In this document: piece by piece, positions 1-12,483 of the stretch | Layout of the letters: every line of letters begins with the position of its first letter | Position numbering within the stretch: position 1 is the first letter of the stretch | NCBI GenBank assembly: GCA_024362935.1 | Contig: JANCRA010000025.1 | Location: 10,752,936 to 10,816,935 of the forward strand | Origin: Setophaga petechia | Lineage: Eukaryota > Chordata > Aves > Passeriformes > Parulidae | Length of the DNA stretch: 64,000 nt | Direction: 5' to 3' | Notes under the pieces: model-generated | What the model saw: the letters and a program-made list of their open reading frames with translations, nothing else | What the model was told of the DNA's origin: nothing | The model's database searches: none | Translations under genes and position numbers: made by a program

Positions 1-1369
1 AAAATGACTTTTTTAGTGCAAGAATCCTTGGAGTCAGCCAGAGGGATGGTGCTCCTGAAGCAGCAAGTCAATGTCAGGCTTTGTCATATTCTTGTTGAAT
101 TTGTCATGTTCTTGAATGTTCAACCCAGGGCAGACAACCCCCAATTACAGCACGTTACAGATCATATTTACAGTTCTGCAGAGATATGGTTTACACTCCT
201 CTTTACTTTCACCTCATAATTTGCAATAGGCAATGTTATTTTTAATCTCTCTCTCTCACATTCAAACACACACCCTGGGCCCCCTTCTGCACCAAAACAA
301 AGAAGCACACAAAAAAAATCAATCTGAGGTGTCCAGGTAGAAACAAAGAGAGCTTCAGATGCTAAGAGCTAGGATTCAAGTGCAGATTTGGTGTTTTTAT
401 TGTTCAATTAGTTTTTAGGATGGATTCAGGCAAAGCTTGAATATAAATACACCTCAAATGAGAGAAACAGATCTGCATCTTGAAATCTTCACAAGAAAAA
501 TCATAAGTGATCAAGGGCCCCATCCCATATTCTCAACTGACTGAGCTGCTCAGACTTGCAGAGGTATTTAGTAGGCTGGTGGAATTCACAAAAACCCCCA
601 ACCACCCAAGTATCTGAGACTGCTGTTTGCTTCAACAACAAAACTGAAAATCCTTGAAAACTCTGCTTGGTTCCTACAACCACTTAAAAACTTGATTTCA
701 AACCATATGGCTGTCTATCAGCAAATTTAGATAGATGACTCAGTTGCAGTAATTTACTGAGCATCAGGGCAACTGTGGCAATTGTGTCTCAAGGAAATAG
801 GAAACAAAAAGCATTAAACACCAGTAGGAAAGATTGAGGCTCACTGCATTTCTTGTCCCCAGAGCTGAGAGCTCCAAGCACACAGTTATATCTTGGAGCA
901 GCTGATGCTTTGCAGCACACTTTAGCTGAATATGAGCTCTGCTTGCACAGGACTTACAGCAGTTTTGCTTCCTTCTAGTTTCACTTGGGACCCCTTTAGG
1001 AACTTGAGCACAGGCACTCAGGGCTTTTTGTTTGTTTTTAACCACAAATGGTTGCCCTACATATCTTTCTCCACAGATTGCACAGTAAAAAATACGAGAT
1101 GTTGAAGGTTCTCCCTGACTGACAGAGGATCACTAATTAAATAATTTACCAGTAGAGACCATCTTTAACAGGACATTAGAGACAGTGAGTCCAGGCTACC
1201 TGGGAACTCCAGAGTTTGGATTATAGCAGAGCCCATCTGCAAGCCTGTGAAATTGGTCAAAACCCAAGAAGAGGTGATGCTGGAAAATGCTTTTAAAAGG
1301 AGCTTCTCTGCTAGGAAAAGAGGCACCTCCACAAAAGGCTGCTGGAGATGACAGACAACATGCTCAGGC

Positions 1370-1470
1370 ACAGGGTGGGATTCTTGGGCTGCCCTGTGCT
1401 GGGCCAGCAGCTGGACTTTGATGATCCTTGTGGGTGCCTTCCAGCTCAGGATGCTCTATGATTCTGTGAC
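1370..1470 (+). mobile_element. CR1 LINE 3' tail fragment
   Basis: The sequence runs from gggattcttgggctg, through the words ctggac, gatgatccttgtggg and ccttccagctcagg, to tctatgattctgtga. This is the characteristic avian CR1 3' end, whose family terminus consists of ATTCTRTG-like octamers. Two terminal octamer-like units are visible at about 1453-1469. Only the last hundred or so bases are recognisable, as expected for a 5'-truncated insertion. The upstream limit is approximate. Confidence 0.85.
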
Positions 1471-4400
1471 ACAGAAAGCTGCACTTTCCAGGAAGGTCAA
1501 AAGTGGGATGTGTATTTTTAGGAAAGACAGAGGAAATGGAGAGAAGGACTTGTACATGGCTGATTGTTTTGTAAATGTCAATGACTTGTATGAGGGAAGT
1601 CTGAATGGTGGCAATGACTCCATGAAGATTCAGTCTCCTCCTTGGCTGTCAGAAGGCCTCTGAAGGAGCTGCTGCATGAGGGCTGTGTGTTGGCTAGTGA
1701 GTAACAGCAAAAAGCACATGGATGTTGCTGAGGCCAAGCAAGTTTAAAAGTGTGGAAGATTCAATCAGGGAGTTGAGTCAGGGCTGGTACCTAAATTGTT
1801 TGAGCATGCTGTGATTTCCTGCCTTTTGGCTAAAATAAGCTTACTTAGAAAGCAACTATGCCTCCCTAGCACAGGGAAACATCATTTCCCTCTAGCACAC
1901 ACAAACTTTTTTTTTTTTAAGTGAACTCAGATGGTTGAACTTTGCAGATTCTGCAGCTAGAGAGATTCAGCTGCAGATAGAGCTGGGACTGAGAGGCTTT
2001 AAGGTGATGTAGTTGGGGGTGGGAAGGTGGAGTGGTGAATGGCCTCAGCAATGTGGAAAGGGCTCCTAAACACTGGCACTTCCATACCCCACCATTTTCT
2101 CAGCTGTAATAATGAGCAAGTCTGAACTATGCAATTAGCTGGGAATTAGGGCAAACTGCAGCTTCAAATGGAGAGCTATGGCTACAACCTAGCTAATGCT
2201 TCCAGAGGGACTTTTACAGTTATGTACAAGGCAGTGATAAGGTGTAGAGTACTTAGCTGGTTCTCAAATTGTCTGCCATAAGCACTGCCCTACATGTGCA
2301 AGAGGCAGCAGTTTCCCACTCCTGCTAATAAAAACCATGTTATTATTAATTGATTAGGCAGAGTCTTCTGAATACACACCTAAAAAATACCAGCATATAA
2401 ATACTTCCTAATAGCTATATGATAGTAATAAATATCCCTTAGAATTGAAATACCATCTCAGAATGATCTGTAAATGAAAGATTATGGATCTTAGGTTCCT
2501 AGTACTTTGATATTTGTCCAGACATTACAAATGACTTCTCCAGTCTCGTTTGGCCAAGGTCATCTTCATGTTACAGCAGTGAGAGGTCTCACATCTGTGC
2601 TCTCTAGGAATAAATAATGCTGTTAACAATATAGCCATATGCATGCTGAAGACCTCTTTTGTTCAGGATGCAACATTCCCCATCACTGAAATCTTCCTTA
2701 AAGCTCACTCTATCTGAGCCCTGTGTTGTTTAAATGGGACCCATGGTGCAGAGCTGGCCCTCTTCATGAAGTAACTACCAAAACCCTCTGTAACCACAGA
2801 AATGTTTTGTGAGACCCACCCACATCTTGCACTGGAGAGCATTATATAAAAGTGTTTGATCTGCCTGATGACTGCCTTGGAGCCCAACATGGCTCCACAC
2901 AGGAAGAGATGCCAAAGGAATGTTGTCATACTCCCTCTGACATCAGCTGAGGCCTTACCCCTTGCTGTGTAGGTTAGCCTAAAATCTCTCCAGCATGATA
3001 TCACTTGACTTAAATGGTTCTGTGATTTCTACCAGCTGAAGAGTTCCCCAAGCTCAGCCCCATTTATTTTACAAGCTGATTTGTGCTTCAGCTGCCTTTG
3101 CTCAGAGTGAAGCAAACAGTGGCTGTTCCAACTGAAACTCGTGGATAGAACCCTGGAAGTTTTCTGGCACTCTAGTTTCTCTAAGTACACCCAAAGTGTG
3201 TAGTGATGCTCATGATGTCAAAATGATGAACTGATGTAATTCAGTCACTGGAGCTGGGGAAGGGCTCTCAGTCCCAGAAAGTCTCTGACCTTGGGAATGC
3301 CACTGTGAGAGTCCTGGGAATGGTCTGACTGGGGAGTTTCCTTAACAGATATACTGCAGGAGCATTGTGCTGTGCTGAGATACAGTCCAGCCTCAAGATC
3401 TATCATTTTGGCAGAGAAAACCAAAAGAAAAAAGTAACCAAGTCTCATGGCTAAGGTTTCAAGTGGCTCTGACGCCTGAGGGAGCACTGACCAGTCCTGA
3501 GGCGGAGCATCCTGGTCATCAATGTCTGTTAATCCATGTCCAGGTCACTGAGGGAAAGTAGTTTTCTTCCTGTGAATGTTGCTGCTGGAAGCAGGATGGT
3601 AAGCTGGTACAGTAAAGCCAATGTTTTTTTGTGGAGAAACTTCTTGACAGACAACTGTTTGTTCAGCTCAGTAAATTCAAGCTGGGGCTGAGTGAAGAGG
3701 TTGCCAGATCACACAATACAACAGTTACATGTTGCTTCTGTCTTGTACCCAAACACTAAGTGGCAGATCAGGCAGAAGGAGAGAGGAAACCTGAGACAGT
3801 CATGCTGCTAACAGTTGTACTGTGAGGTTGTAAAAATAACAGAGCAAGATGAGGCCAAGCTCTGTCTTTGGCAATAAAAACTTGTACAGGGAAGGAGGAT
3901 CCAAAATATACCTCATGTGGTTGTAGAGAAGAGCACTGAAATCACAAGGAATGTGTAATAGATGGATCACAGACCATTTGATAGATGAAGCTTTCTTTGA
4001 AAGCTAAAGAAAGTTCTATCTGTCTTCACAAAAAATACTGTATTTTTTCTGTTTTTCCTTCCTCTCCTCTTCCTCTGCTCCATCCCCCCATCCCCACCAC
4101 ATAGATGGGCATTTTCAGTGTTATCTTCAAGTGCTATTCTTTTCCTGCTCCACTACAATGGCAGAAAAGGCTCCTGCTAAAGAAACCTGTCTCTGGTTCT
4201 CCTGTGGCTTTTCCTCAGCTTTACTGCTCATGAAAGGCAATGACTGGAAAAGAAATTCAGCCTCTGCCTTTTCGTATGCACTTCTTACAAACACCTCACA
4301 ACCTCTTTGACATCAGAAAACCAGCCAAACACATTAATGATGGGAATTTAACAATTAAGAATGATATTTTACCTTCAGAATTGTACTTTAGAGAAGCTGG

Positions 4401-4785
4401 CAAAAGCAGGAATTACTTAATTGCGGCAAAGGCATTCCCAACAAGGGTAATAATTTTTAACCCCACAATGTCAGAATCTCTACTATCTTCTGATAGTTCA
4501 GTCTTAGGTTTAGACTTCTGGGTTTTTTTCCAAATAGAAAAAAATTACTGTCTGTAATAGATTGTTTCCTATGAACCTCACTTCTGTGTTCTCCCAGAAA
4601 GCCCAGAGTACTGTGGGAGGTGTGAGCATGGTTGGAGGACATAGCTCCTGGTTTGGTCCCAGGAAGTCCCTCCTGAAGGGACTTCATAAGCCATAAACTG
4701 GTGATTTCTGATGGGTCCCTTGTCAAAAACCGAGATGTGACCTTCCCCTCTTGGGGTTAAAACTCCACATTGAGACGTGGCCAAA

Positions 4786-4910
4786 CCCTTCCCTTCCCTT
4801 CCCTTCCCTTCCCTTCCCTTCCCTTCCCTTCCCTTCCCTTCCCTTCCCTTCCCTTCCCTTCCCTTCCCTTCCCTTCCCTTCCCTTCCCTTCCCTTCCCTT
4901 CCCTTCCCTT
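4786..4910 (+). repeat. Perfect (CCCTT)25 pentanucleotide array
   Basis: Twenty-five uninterrupted copies of CCCTT fill 125 bases, with unique sequence directly on both sides (gtggccaaa on the left, cgatggagaa on the right). On the ETV6 transcript strand the array reads (AAGGG)25, an all-purine run with regularly spaced G triplets. The lack of any interruption points to recent expansion or active length change. Several long open frames across it exist only because the unit contains no stop codon. Confidence 0.98.
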
Positions 4911-6149
4911 CGATGGAGAACAGCCGTACCAGTTTAATGTTGGCATTTTAAGGAACATAAACTGATGTGTGTTCTTGTAAGTGATTGGTATTAAAGCCAG
5001 ATTTAAACAGGCCTGTCTCTGGAGACAGTGAAGTGTCAACACTGTAAACAAACAGTGTTCTCTCCTGGTTTAACTAAGAGGATTCAAAGTGATCCAAGTT
5101 TGCTTTGTAGAAGAAAATCTGAAACAACTCTAGCCTGAAGGAAGTGTCCACTACACAGGGAAAATAGAGGACCTGTTTCCATTAAAAGGCAAATTTCTTA
5201 AAAGAGAGTGTAACATCCTGCTGACCCCAAGGGATGCTTAGGGTACTCTGAAGCCACTTATCTGTCTAGCCATGGGATGCAAATTGGTGCTACAGTACAG
5301 TAATGAGAAGAATGAAATCTAAATGCCTGAGCTCTCCTCTGGCTTGGTCAGTCCTGGCTTTTGAGTAGACCTGAACAAGCCCATACTGCAATTTCTGCTC
5401 CTGTAACTGTGCAGTAAGAATGAGACAGCTGTGAAGCAAGACACTTCACATAAAATCTACAACCACCTATCCAAGCCATTGCTATTCAGCCACTGTTTGA
5501 GCTTGAGTGTCATTAATTAAATTGGCAGGGAAGGCCCACTTTCATGCCCAAATTAATTGTTAATGCCATATTAAGAGGACTCTCAAGGTTATGATGAAAA
5601 CTCCTATGAATATGAGCTCTGTGAGCTTGACTCTCATGCACACTTCAGTCTCTCCAGCAGTCTGGCTTTCCACAGGGGCTCCAAGAGCCATGGCATGTAG
5701 TGGAAATGTAAAAGTATACATTATCATTGTCATTTCCAAATGGAAGTGACAGGCCAGCATTACACCACGATTTTCATGTTCTTGCAGGGTTCCATGTGTC
5801 TGCATGAGCTGCTGCCCTACAAGAAGGAAGGTGAGTTCCCTGGAAAACAGCTACTACCAGAACTCCTACCACTTACAGCTTAGAACTGCCAAAGTGAACC
5901 AGTCCTTTGGCTTTCTCTAGGCTGCCAGTCTGTAACTTGAAATTGCTCAGCTGCTGCGACCATCCTGTCAAAGCTGCCCCCCAAAGTCTGTGTGTCACCA
6001 GAGCCCCACCAGCCACTTCTGTGCTGTCACATCCTGCTGGGTTCATCACTCATGACAGTGGAGGAGACAGCCTTGGCAGTCTCAGGTGGGCTCCAATGGT
6101 ATTCGCAATGTTATGTGCTGTCCTGAAGATCAGCTGTGTGTTTGATACA

Positions 6150-6800
6150 CCCCAGATGTGGTCTGCCCTCCTGCTGACTCATGCTGAGCCTGGTGCTGGC
6201 CAGCACCCCCAGACACCCCTGTGCAGGGATGCTCCCCAGACATTTCTCTTCCCATTTCTATTTGTGCCCTGCACTGCTCCACCCAAGGTGCAGAATCTAT
6301 CAGCTGGAGTTGTCAGATTTCATCCCATCAACCACAGCCCAATGCTCCAATCTATACAGACCCCTCTCCAAGGCATCTTGTCCCTCAAGAGAGCCAACAG
6401 CAACTCCCCACTTTGATTTTACTGATTTTACCATCAGTAAAATTGCTAAAGATGTATTCAAGTTCTGCATCCAGACTGCTGATAAATACATTGAACAGGA
6501 CTGTCCCCAGAAGTGAGCCCTGTGGAACAGCCCTGTGGAACAGCCCTGTGGAACACTGCCAGCCAGATGTGGCCCCATGCACTAGAGCCCCCTGAGCCCT
6601 GCCCTTAGACAGCTCCTTACCCAGTGTACTGGGAACCTGCTCATCTCACAGCCATGCAACTCAACCCTGCTACTAGGGGCAGTACCAAAAGCCTTCCTTA
6701 AAATGCAGAACAACTATACCCACCACCTTCCCTCAATCCACTAGCTGGGTGATCTTATCATACCAGGATAGCAAACTAGTGAAAAGAAATTTACCTTTGT
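6150..6800 (-). pseudogene. Fossil CR1 LINE reverse transcriptase fragment
   Basis: Reading the minus strand in shifting frames gives words in the order expected of CR1 reverse transcriptase: a DKITQLVD-like block near 6.75 kb, then SVPQG and VLFNVFISSLDAELEYIF (family VLFNIFINDLD), then RLEHWAVVDGMK, then a SMSQQ-like block near 6.19 kb. The family motif with catalytic aspartates (FADD) has decayed to FTDG. Several frame changes and stops are present, and a 13-base unit is tripled at 6516-6554 right at the VPQG motif. The element is dead; outer limits are approximate. Confidence 0.8.
6516..6554 (+). repeat. Three copies of a 13-base unit inside the CR1 fossil
   Basis: The unit agccctgtggaac occurs three times in a row without mismatch. 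It corresponds to the reverse-transcriptase VPQG codons on the minus strand, so two extra copies were added after insertion. Since 13 is not a multiple of three, each added copy changes the reading frame. Confidence 0.95.
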
Positions 6801-8043
6801 GGCTGTCTGTGCCTGATGTCTGCATTATTCTTTAAATGCTTTTCAATAGTACCCAATATTAACTTTTTCATCATTTTTTCCACCCCTTCTATGAGGGCTA
6901 ATGGTATCAGTCACAAAACCTTTGTGCTTTGATGCTGGTTTTCACCCTCTTTACTACAGAGGCATGACTGTTCTTTGCCTCCTTTCCCACTCTCCCTCCC
7001 TACCATCCAGCATATGCCATTGCATAGCAAACTGTGCCTGTACAGCTGTTTTGTACAGAAAGAAAAAGAAACTAATGTGTTGTAACACATTATAAATAAT
7101 AAGCCAATGGGGTGCATTTGCCCAAAGGATTTTGCTGGTGTATGAGTAAAAAAAACCCCTGTGATGTGACACAGTTGTAAATGTCCCATGGACACATCTG
7201 GAGCAGACATGGGAACTGGGGCTCTGGCCCTAGTAGCTAAGTACTGAGGAGACACTGCTGAGGTGCAGTGGTTTGAAGTTTGGTGTCTTCTCATGTTTAT
7301 ACTCTAAATGTCTGTTGTTCCAAATCTGACAGCTCAGTCAGCTGAGCTTTTCTTATCCTCATTTAAAAGCTTTCCAGCCCAACTCCAGAGTATAAACATA
7401 AAAAAGTACCAGTTGATTTGCACTTCTTTAAAGCACTGTATTTGTGAAAGCAGTATTCCAGTGTCCCCTCCTGTCTTTCCCCCTCCCACACAAGTAATTT
7501 TTTTCCAACAAAGGAGGAGAATCCATGATTCTGTTCCCCCTCCAAACTCTATCCCCACAGAAAACAACCAAACCCCTTTGGAAGACCTCCCCATGCTCAG
7601 AGCCCACGCCCATCCCAAGTGCTGTTCTGTGGATTTCAGCAGAATGTGAGTCACTCATGGCTGATGGGCTCTTACCATGGGACTGCATTTCTGGTTTCCA
7701 TCAGACTGCTTTTATTGAGATGTCACTTAGACATGCCTTCCCACAGGTCCATGGGGCTCATGCTACAGCCCTGTACTCTCAGGATGTGTGGCACAGTGAG
7801 AGGCTGAGGGAAACCAGGATCAAGTCTGGTGGCAGCCCTCTGTCACAACTTCGGCAGGATAAGAATCCTGTCCATCCTCATTCCAACAGCAGCCAATGGC
7901 TTTGTGGGCCTTACCAATACAGTGGCAGACAATGTGCCTCCCAACAGTTTAAACACTGCCTGGCTTTTCCTCACACTCCTGAAGGGGAAGAAACAAATCC
8001 AGCAGCTCATCAAGTCAGATACAGCCCAGTTGCTAAGGAAACC

Positions 8044-8070
8044 CAGCTGATAAGAGCAGCCGATAGATAA
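8044..8070 (+). promoter_or_regulatory. E-box plus three GATA words
   Basis: An E-box CAGCTG at 8044-8049 overlaps GATAAG at 8049-8054, and two more GATA words follow at 8062-8065 and 8066-8070. The words are read directly. Binding by GATA or bHLH factors is inference; such words also occur by chance. Confidence 0.25.
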
Positions 8071-8519
8071 CACCAGGCACAGGACTCAATGCCTTCAGAT
8101 TTCAGCATGCTGTGGATTAGTGAACAAGTCTTTCAGTCCTAGAGCTGCTACAGAAAAAGACATTGGGAGTTGGAAATCTCAGGGACCTGCTCAGCAATGT
8201 ATTCCCCCTCACAAGAAATATCCAGAATTGTTTTAGTGAGTTTTAAGAATTCAAAAGTGAGGTAAATACCACCATGTCATTAGCTTAATTTGGATGTTTC
8301 TAAGACAACCTCTGTGTGATAAAGGTTAGGATGCAACCAACCCTGTTATAGTTGGATAGTCCCATAACTGCCTCTTGCACCTTGGGGAAGTACCTTTTAC
8401 AAGATATCAAAGCCCTAAAATCCTTGATAACAAAACCTTCATAGTCTGAGGTTCATGGGGAGTAGAATTTCCAGACTGCAGAAGGGCTAATTTAATCTTG
8501 ATTTAAACTGCAATTGTGT

Positions 8520-8549
8520 AAAAAAAAAAAAAGAAGAAAGAAAAAAAGG
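8520..8549 (+). repeat. Poly-A/purine tract
   Basis: A run of 13 A is followed by mixed A and G (aagaagaaag aaaaaaaggt), giving about 29 consecutive purines. No retroposon body with target-site duplications could be recognised upstream, so it is listed as low-complexity sequence only. Confidence 0.85.
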
Positions 8550-11500
8550 TATCTATTTTCACCCCACGGGGAGAGATATCCTTGGAGATAGTTTGTGGGG
8601 AACGAAGATTGACTACTGAAAAAGAGTAAGCCATATATAGAATTCCTGCTTGCTAGAGTCCAAGTTAGGACTTGACTACCAAAAGTGTTGCTGCTTTAAA
8701 TTAACAGTTCCAGTATGGAAAATTCTCCATTACACTGCTCTGCTGAACTCCCCTTTTGAGGGGAGTTTTTAATATTTTTCTTATTTTCACATGCTGTTAA
8801 GTAGATGATGCCTGAATTACTTCGTTTATCCCTTGCCTGGTGTATTTACAGGGGATGCAAACCTGCCTCTTGCTCATCTCAACATGGTGACCTCCAGTTC
8901 TGACAAAGTTATGCAAAAGACTTGTGCATATTGTGTTGAGAAGATAGCTAACCACAATTTTCAAAATCAACTCTAGCCAATAATGAATAATATATGTGAC
9001 CTTAATGAGTAATATAAAGATACTTTATGCCTCCGGCTTTGCTAGAAAAGTGTTAAATGGCCTTAGATGAAAAGATAGTAAGACCTTCAACTTGAAATCC
9101 TTTGCTGTAAAAGGAAAAGTGCTTTACCAGTAAAATTAATATTTTGAAAAATGGTATTACATAAAAGGTAGGAAAGATTAGTCAGCCAGTGAGTAGAGGT
9201 CATTGTTTTGTCTGACAGAAAGTCCAGAGCTTTATTGATCGACCTCCTGAAAAGAGAGTATTTGTGTATAGCAGCAAGCAAAAACATTATTTTCTTTCTC
9301 AGCACCAACTAATTGCATGCTGCATTTAAAAACACATTAAATCTACAAGTAAACAGATTCATGAGGCTGTTAGGTGTCTTAAGTCCAGGGAAAATTTTTG
9401 TACAATATAAAACATCTGAGCTGGGAACAGAAGATGTTCTGGAGCACTGCCTAAGGTTTTAATCAGCAGCCTACCAGGCTGCCCTAGCAGCTCCCCATAA
9501 CTATCTCTCCTGAAAATAACCTGCATCCAAGTGGTTGAGCCATAAGAAATCAAGGCTCTTCTCACCAGGGTAAACAGTTGAGCACTTAGCTCTGGCACTG
9601 GACTCTTGGTAAATCTTTTCATTGCCCAACCCATCAGCCATCAAGAAAATGGAAGTAATGCCAGTGATTTCTAAAAAGCCCCTTTGAAGAATTTATCTGC
9701 ATTGATGTACATTTGCAGTTTCAGAGCCACGTCTCACACCTTTCATGGTCTCCCTCACACTGAAGTGGCAGGCATGGCTGGTCAAGCACCTCCATGTTAA
9801 CTATGGCAGTAAAGATGAGGACACTGAGATGAAAAATACATTTATGATGACATAAAAAATAAAATACTTATTGGCAAGAGCTGAGAGATGGGTGGGACGC
9901 AGGTAGAAAGCTACTTTCTTTCTAGGGGGCCTAAGTATGTTGCCATTGAATTCAACAGCTCCAGTGAAGTTGACACCAGGGATAAAGCATGGGTTGTCTA
10001 AATGCTTGGTAGTAATCCAGTTTTTATCACCTTTAAATTAGCTGTGAGCTCTTTAGAGGGTGTCTCTACAGTTCAGGGGCCATTACAATCCAACCAGAGA
10101 AGCAGTAGCTTGTACCTGTACAGCAAATGAGGCGTGTGAGCTTTTGCAATTAAAGGACTTGGGCACCAATGGAAGTACACTGGCCAATTTATCAGCAGAA
10201 ATCTAATCAATCTAACCATGAGCTCTGTAATTCCCCAACCCTGGGCCATAAAACACTGCCCTCATCTGAACCAAATGCTTGAACACACTCCAGGTTTTTC
10301 TGGCATTAAATAATTCACCAGCTATTTCAGGTATGCCATCCTTGCTTGTGGGTCTCAGTCAAAACATGGGCCTGAAGGTGAAAGCACCTCAGTCTGCAGG
10401 ATTAGTCTTTGGATAACATTTTTCATGGCTACACATACTTGCCAAGCAACTGTGTTAGGCCCAGATTTCCAAGGGCTTGGGCTCTGTTGTCCTGCAAACA
10501 ACATAGGGATAGAAAGGACATGGGAATTACTGGGGCTGGCGTCACTGACCCACTGCACAACATGCAGAAACTAAAGGTTACCAATATGTAAGAAAATTCC
10601 TAAGAGTAAAGTAAAAAAATTACACCACCACATACTCCCCATATTTTTTCCTACATTTATTTCAGACTAGGGTCTATTCTTAAAGAATGTTTTTCTCTGG
10701 AAAATAAAAATTAACTGTCTTGATCTCCCAATAACACTTTCTGGGAAGGAAATCTCCAGTGATGCGAGCAGTAGGGTATTTTCTCTGCCATAACTTTAAG
10801 TATATTTATTAACTTGCTGAGAATTTTGCATGTAATAAAAATCAAAGGGAGAGAGACAAATGTCAGCCTGGCAAAAATGTCAAAGGATTAATTTCTGTAA
10901 CTCATCTTTCAGTTAGTGAGAGGATCATGGTCCTTGCTGTGCTTGATCTTGACTAGATAGTAAGATACGTATCTTTGGAATTTAAAGGGGCAAATCTTAA
11001 GACAACAGAAAATCTTCCTCATTAAAACTGAGGCAGCACCACATCTGTAACAAATTTAAGGCATGTAAGGACAAAAAAGAACAAGGTGTTTGTAGCTCTG
11101 TGGACATGTGCAATACCTCACAGGAGCTGAGGATCACATCAGGTCACTGCTGACACAACTGCATGGAATCTTTCTGGGTGTGGTGTGTATTTGCATCTCT
11201 CAAAAGAAATTGGTTACTGGGGCATTCAGCCTATTTCTGAAGTGGTTGGATTCCTCTTCCCCCTCTCCCTGTTTACAGTTCCCTTTGGAGTACAAGAAAC
11301 ATTTTCTGTAACCTCAGCTTCCCGATTCAGTGGTTGTGATGTCAGTTATTTACGATAACAAAAGTGAGACAATGCCTGTGGCTTGTGTGGGACAAAGCCA
11401 ACCTCCTTTCTGTAAAAAGGGACAGTCCTGATGTGAGAAGCCCAGGAAAGGCTATGAAGTAAGACTCTGAGGTGGTATTACATTAGTCCTGCCAGCCTCA

Positions 11501-11940
11501 TAATGGGCTTGACACTGCATTATTTCAAAGGCCACTGACAGAGGGTTTCTTCATTTCCACTGGATTGGACACTAATGTGAATGGAACCTTTGGAAAATCT
11601 TCTCTTTGCAGAGCAAGGCTTCAGAGATAGGTATCTTGGGAAATGAATGGATTGCTAGTGGGTGGAGAGGCAGTGAGTGTCAGGATGCAAATGTTTCAAT
11701 AGCAATTACACATTCTGTGGTCACAGGCAAGTCATTCTGCACCTCTGCTTACCTGTCATGAAACTCATTTATTAATACTGCACTGCCTAAGCCATAGATG
11801 TAGTGAAACTTGCACAATGCCAGTAAACTCTTGATGTCACAGAGTAGCAAAAGGAAAGAAGAAACCCTTAAAACAAAGCATGGTTAGTTATGAATGAAGA
11901 GCACCAGCTTTGGTGTAGCTTGTAGAATAACATCCCTTAC

Positions 11941-12483
11941 CTGCTATCCTGCCGATGGGCATCGCGTGGTCCTCGGGAGGGGAGACAGACACCATGATGT
12001 GGTTCATGTAAGCTAACTCTTCTCGGTGGGACAGGTTGATGGGCTTGACATCCCTGTGCAGCCCATCCTCGGACAACCTCGGTGGTTTGAAATCGGAGTG
12101 CCTGGGGTTCAGTATCAAAGGATGCATGATTGGGCTGGGCATCAGCTGGATGACCCTGGTGTTCTCCTGGCGAGGGCTGGAGGGCTTCTGGAGCACCTCG
12201 GAAGGAGGCGGGCAGTGGTTGTTTTCTATTGGGGACACTGAGAGAGGATAGGGCTCCTGCTGGTTGTTCTCATGCTGGTGCCTTGTCCCTGGCATCCTGT
12301 CGGCCGGGGACAGGCGACGCAGGGTGCTGTCCATGGGGGACTTGAGCGGGTGCTGGTCGGGGTCTGGCGATGGACGGTGGTTGTTGGTGATGGGCGACCG
12401 CGAGCGATGCAACAGTTCAATGGTTGGGGGGTTGTGGTGGACTGCTTCTGCAGATGGCCTCGGGGTTCTCTGCACAAAGCTAT
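11941..12483 (-). CDS. ETV6: ETV6 coding exon 5 (central repression region)
   Basis: This exon encodes the central region of ETV6, a nuclear ETS-family repressor; the region links the PNT domain to the DNA-binding domain and is known in the family to recruit corepressors. The translation follows human ETV6 closely: [40 protein letters not shown], a long identical stretch from [10 protein letters not shown] to LILNPRHS, then LSEDGLHR and [11 protein letters not shown], ending MPIGRIA. Length is 543 bases against 546 in human; one codon (the V of human RHSVDFK) is missing. Two family phosphorylation sites are kept, RRLSP (human S213) and PSSPRQ (human S257). The acceptor is a T-rich tract ending cctccacag before ATAGC, and the donor is GCAG|gtaagg; both borders are phase 1. 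The final G joins exon 6, which is not in the window. Exon identity is from remembered human protein; the splice sites are read directly. Confidence 0.97.

Larger units (their letters stand above)
1..11940 (-). other. ETV6: ETV6 intron 5 (partial), no coding exon seen
   Basis: This is the stretch downstream of exon 5 in transcript orientation. The next exon should begin the ETS domain (DCRLLWDYVYQLL in human), and I looked for its reverse complement without finding it, so intron 5 is at least 11.9 kb here. Contents are a CR1 tail (about 1.37-1.47 kb), the perfect CCCTT array (4786-4910), a fossil CR1 reverse transcriptase (about 6.15-6.8 kb), a purine tract (8520-8549) and otherwise unique-looking sequence of moderate A+T content. 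A 181-codon plus-strand open frame at 7525-8070 has no recognisable domain and is treated as chance. Confidence 0.85.

Noticed and set aside
4578..5051. 157-codon minus-strand frame with a repeated GREGK pattern
   Set aside because: It is only the translation of the AAGGG array, which has no stop in any frame.
7525..8070. 181-codon plus-strand open frame
   Set aside because: No recognisable domain, overlapping open frames on both strands, no splice or promoter context; consistent with chance.
8746..8770. Perfect 8-base stem (AACTCCCC/GGGGAGTT) followed by a T run, like a bacterial terminator
   Set aside because: Vertebrate intron context; intrinsic terminators do not apply and a single short hairpin is expected by chance.
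9359..9634. 91-codon minus-strand frame considered as a possible missing ETS exon
   Set aside because: Does not contain the WDYVYQLL or LARLWG words of the ETS domain, and no splice sites fit.
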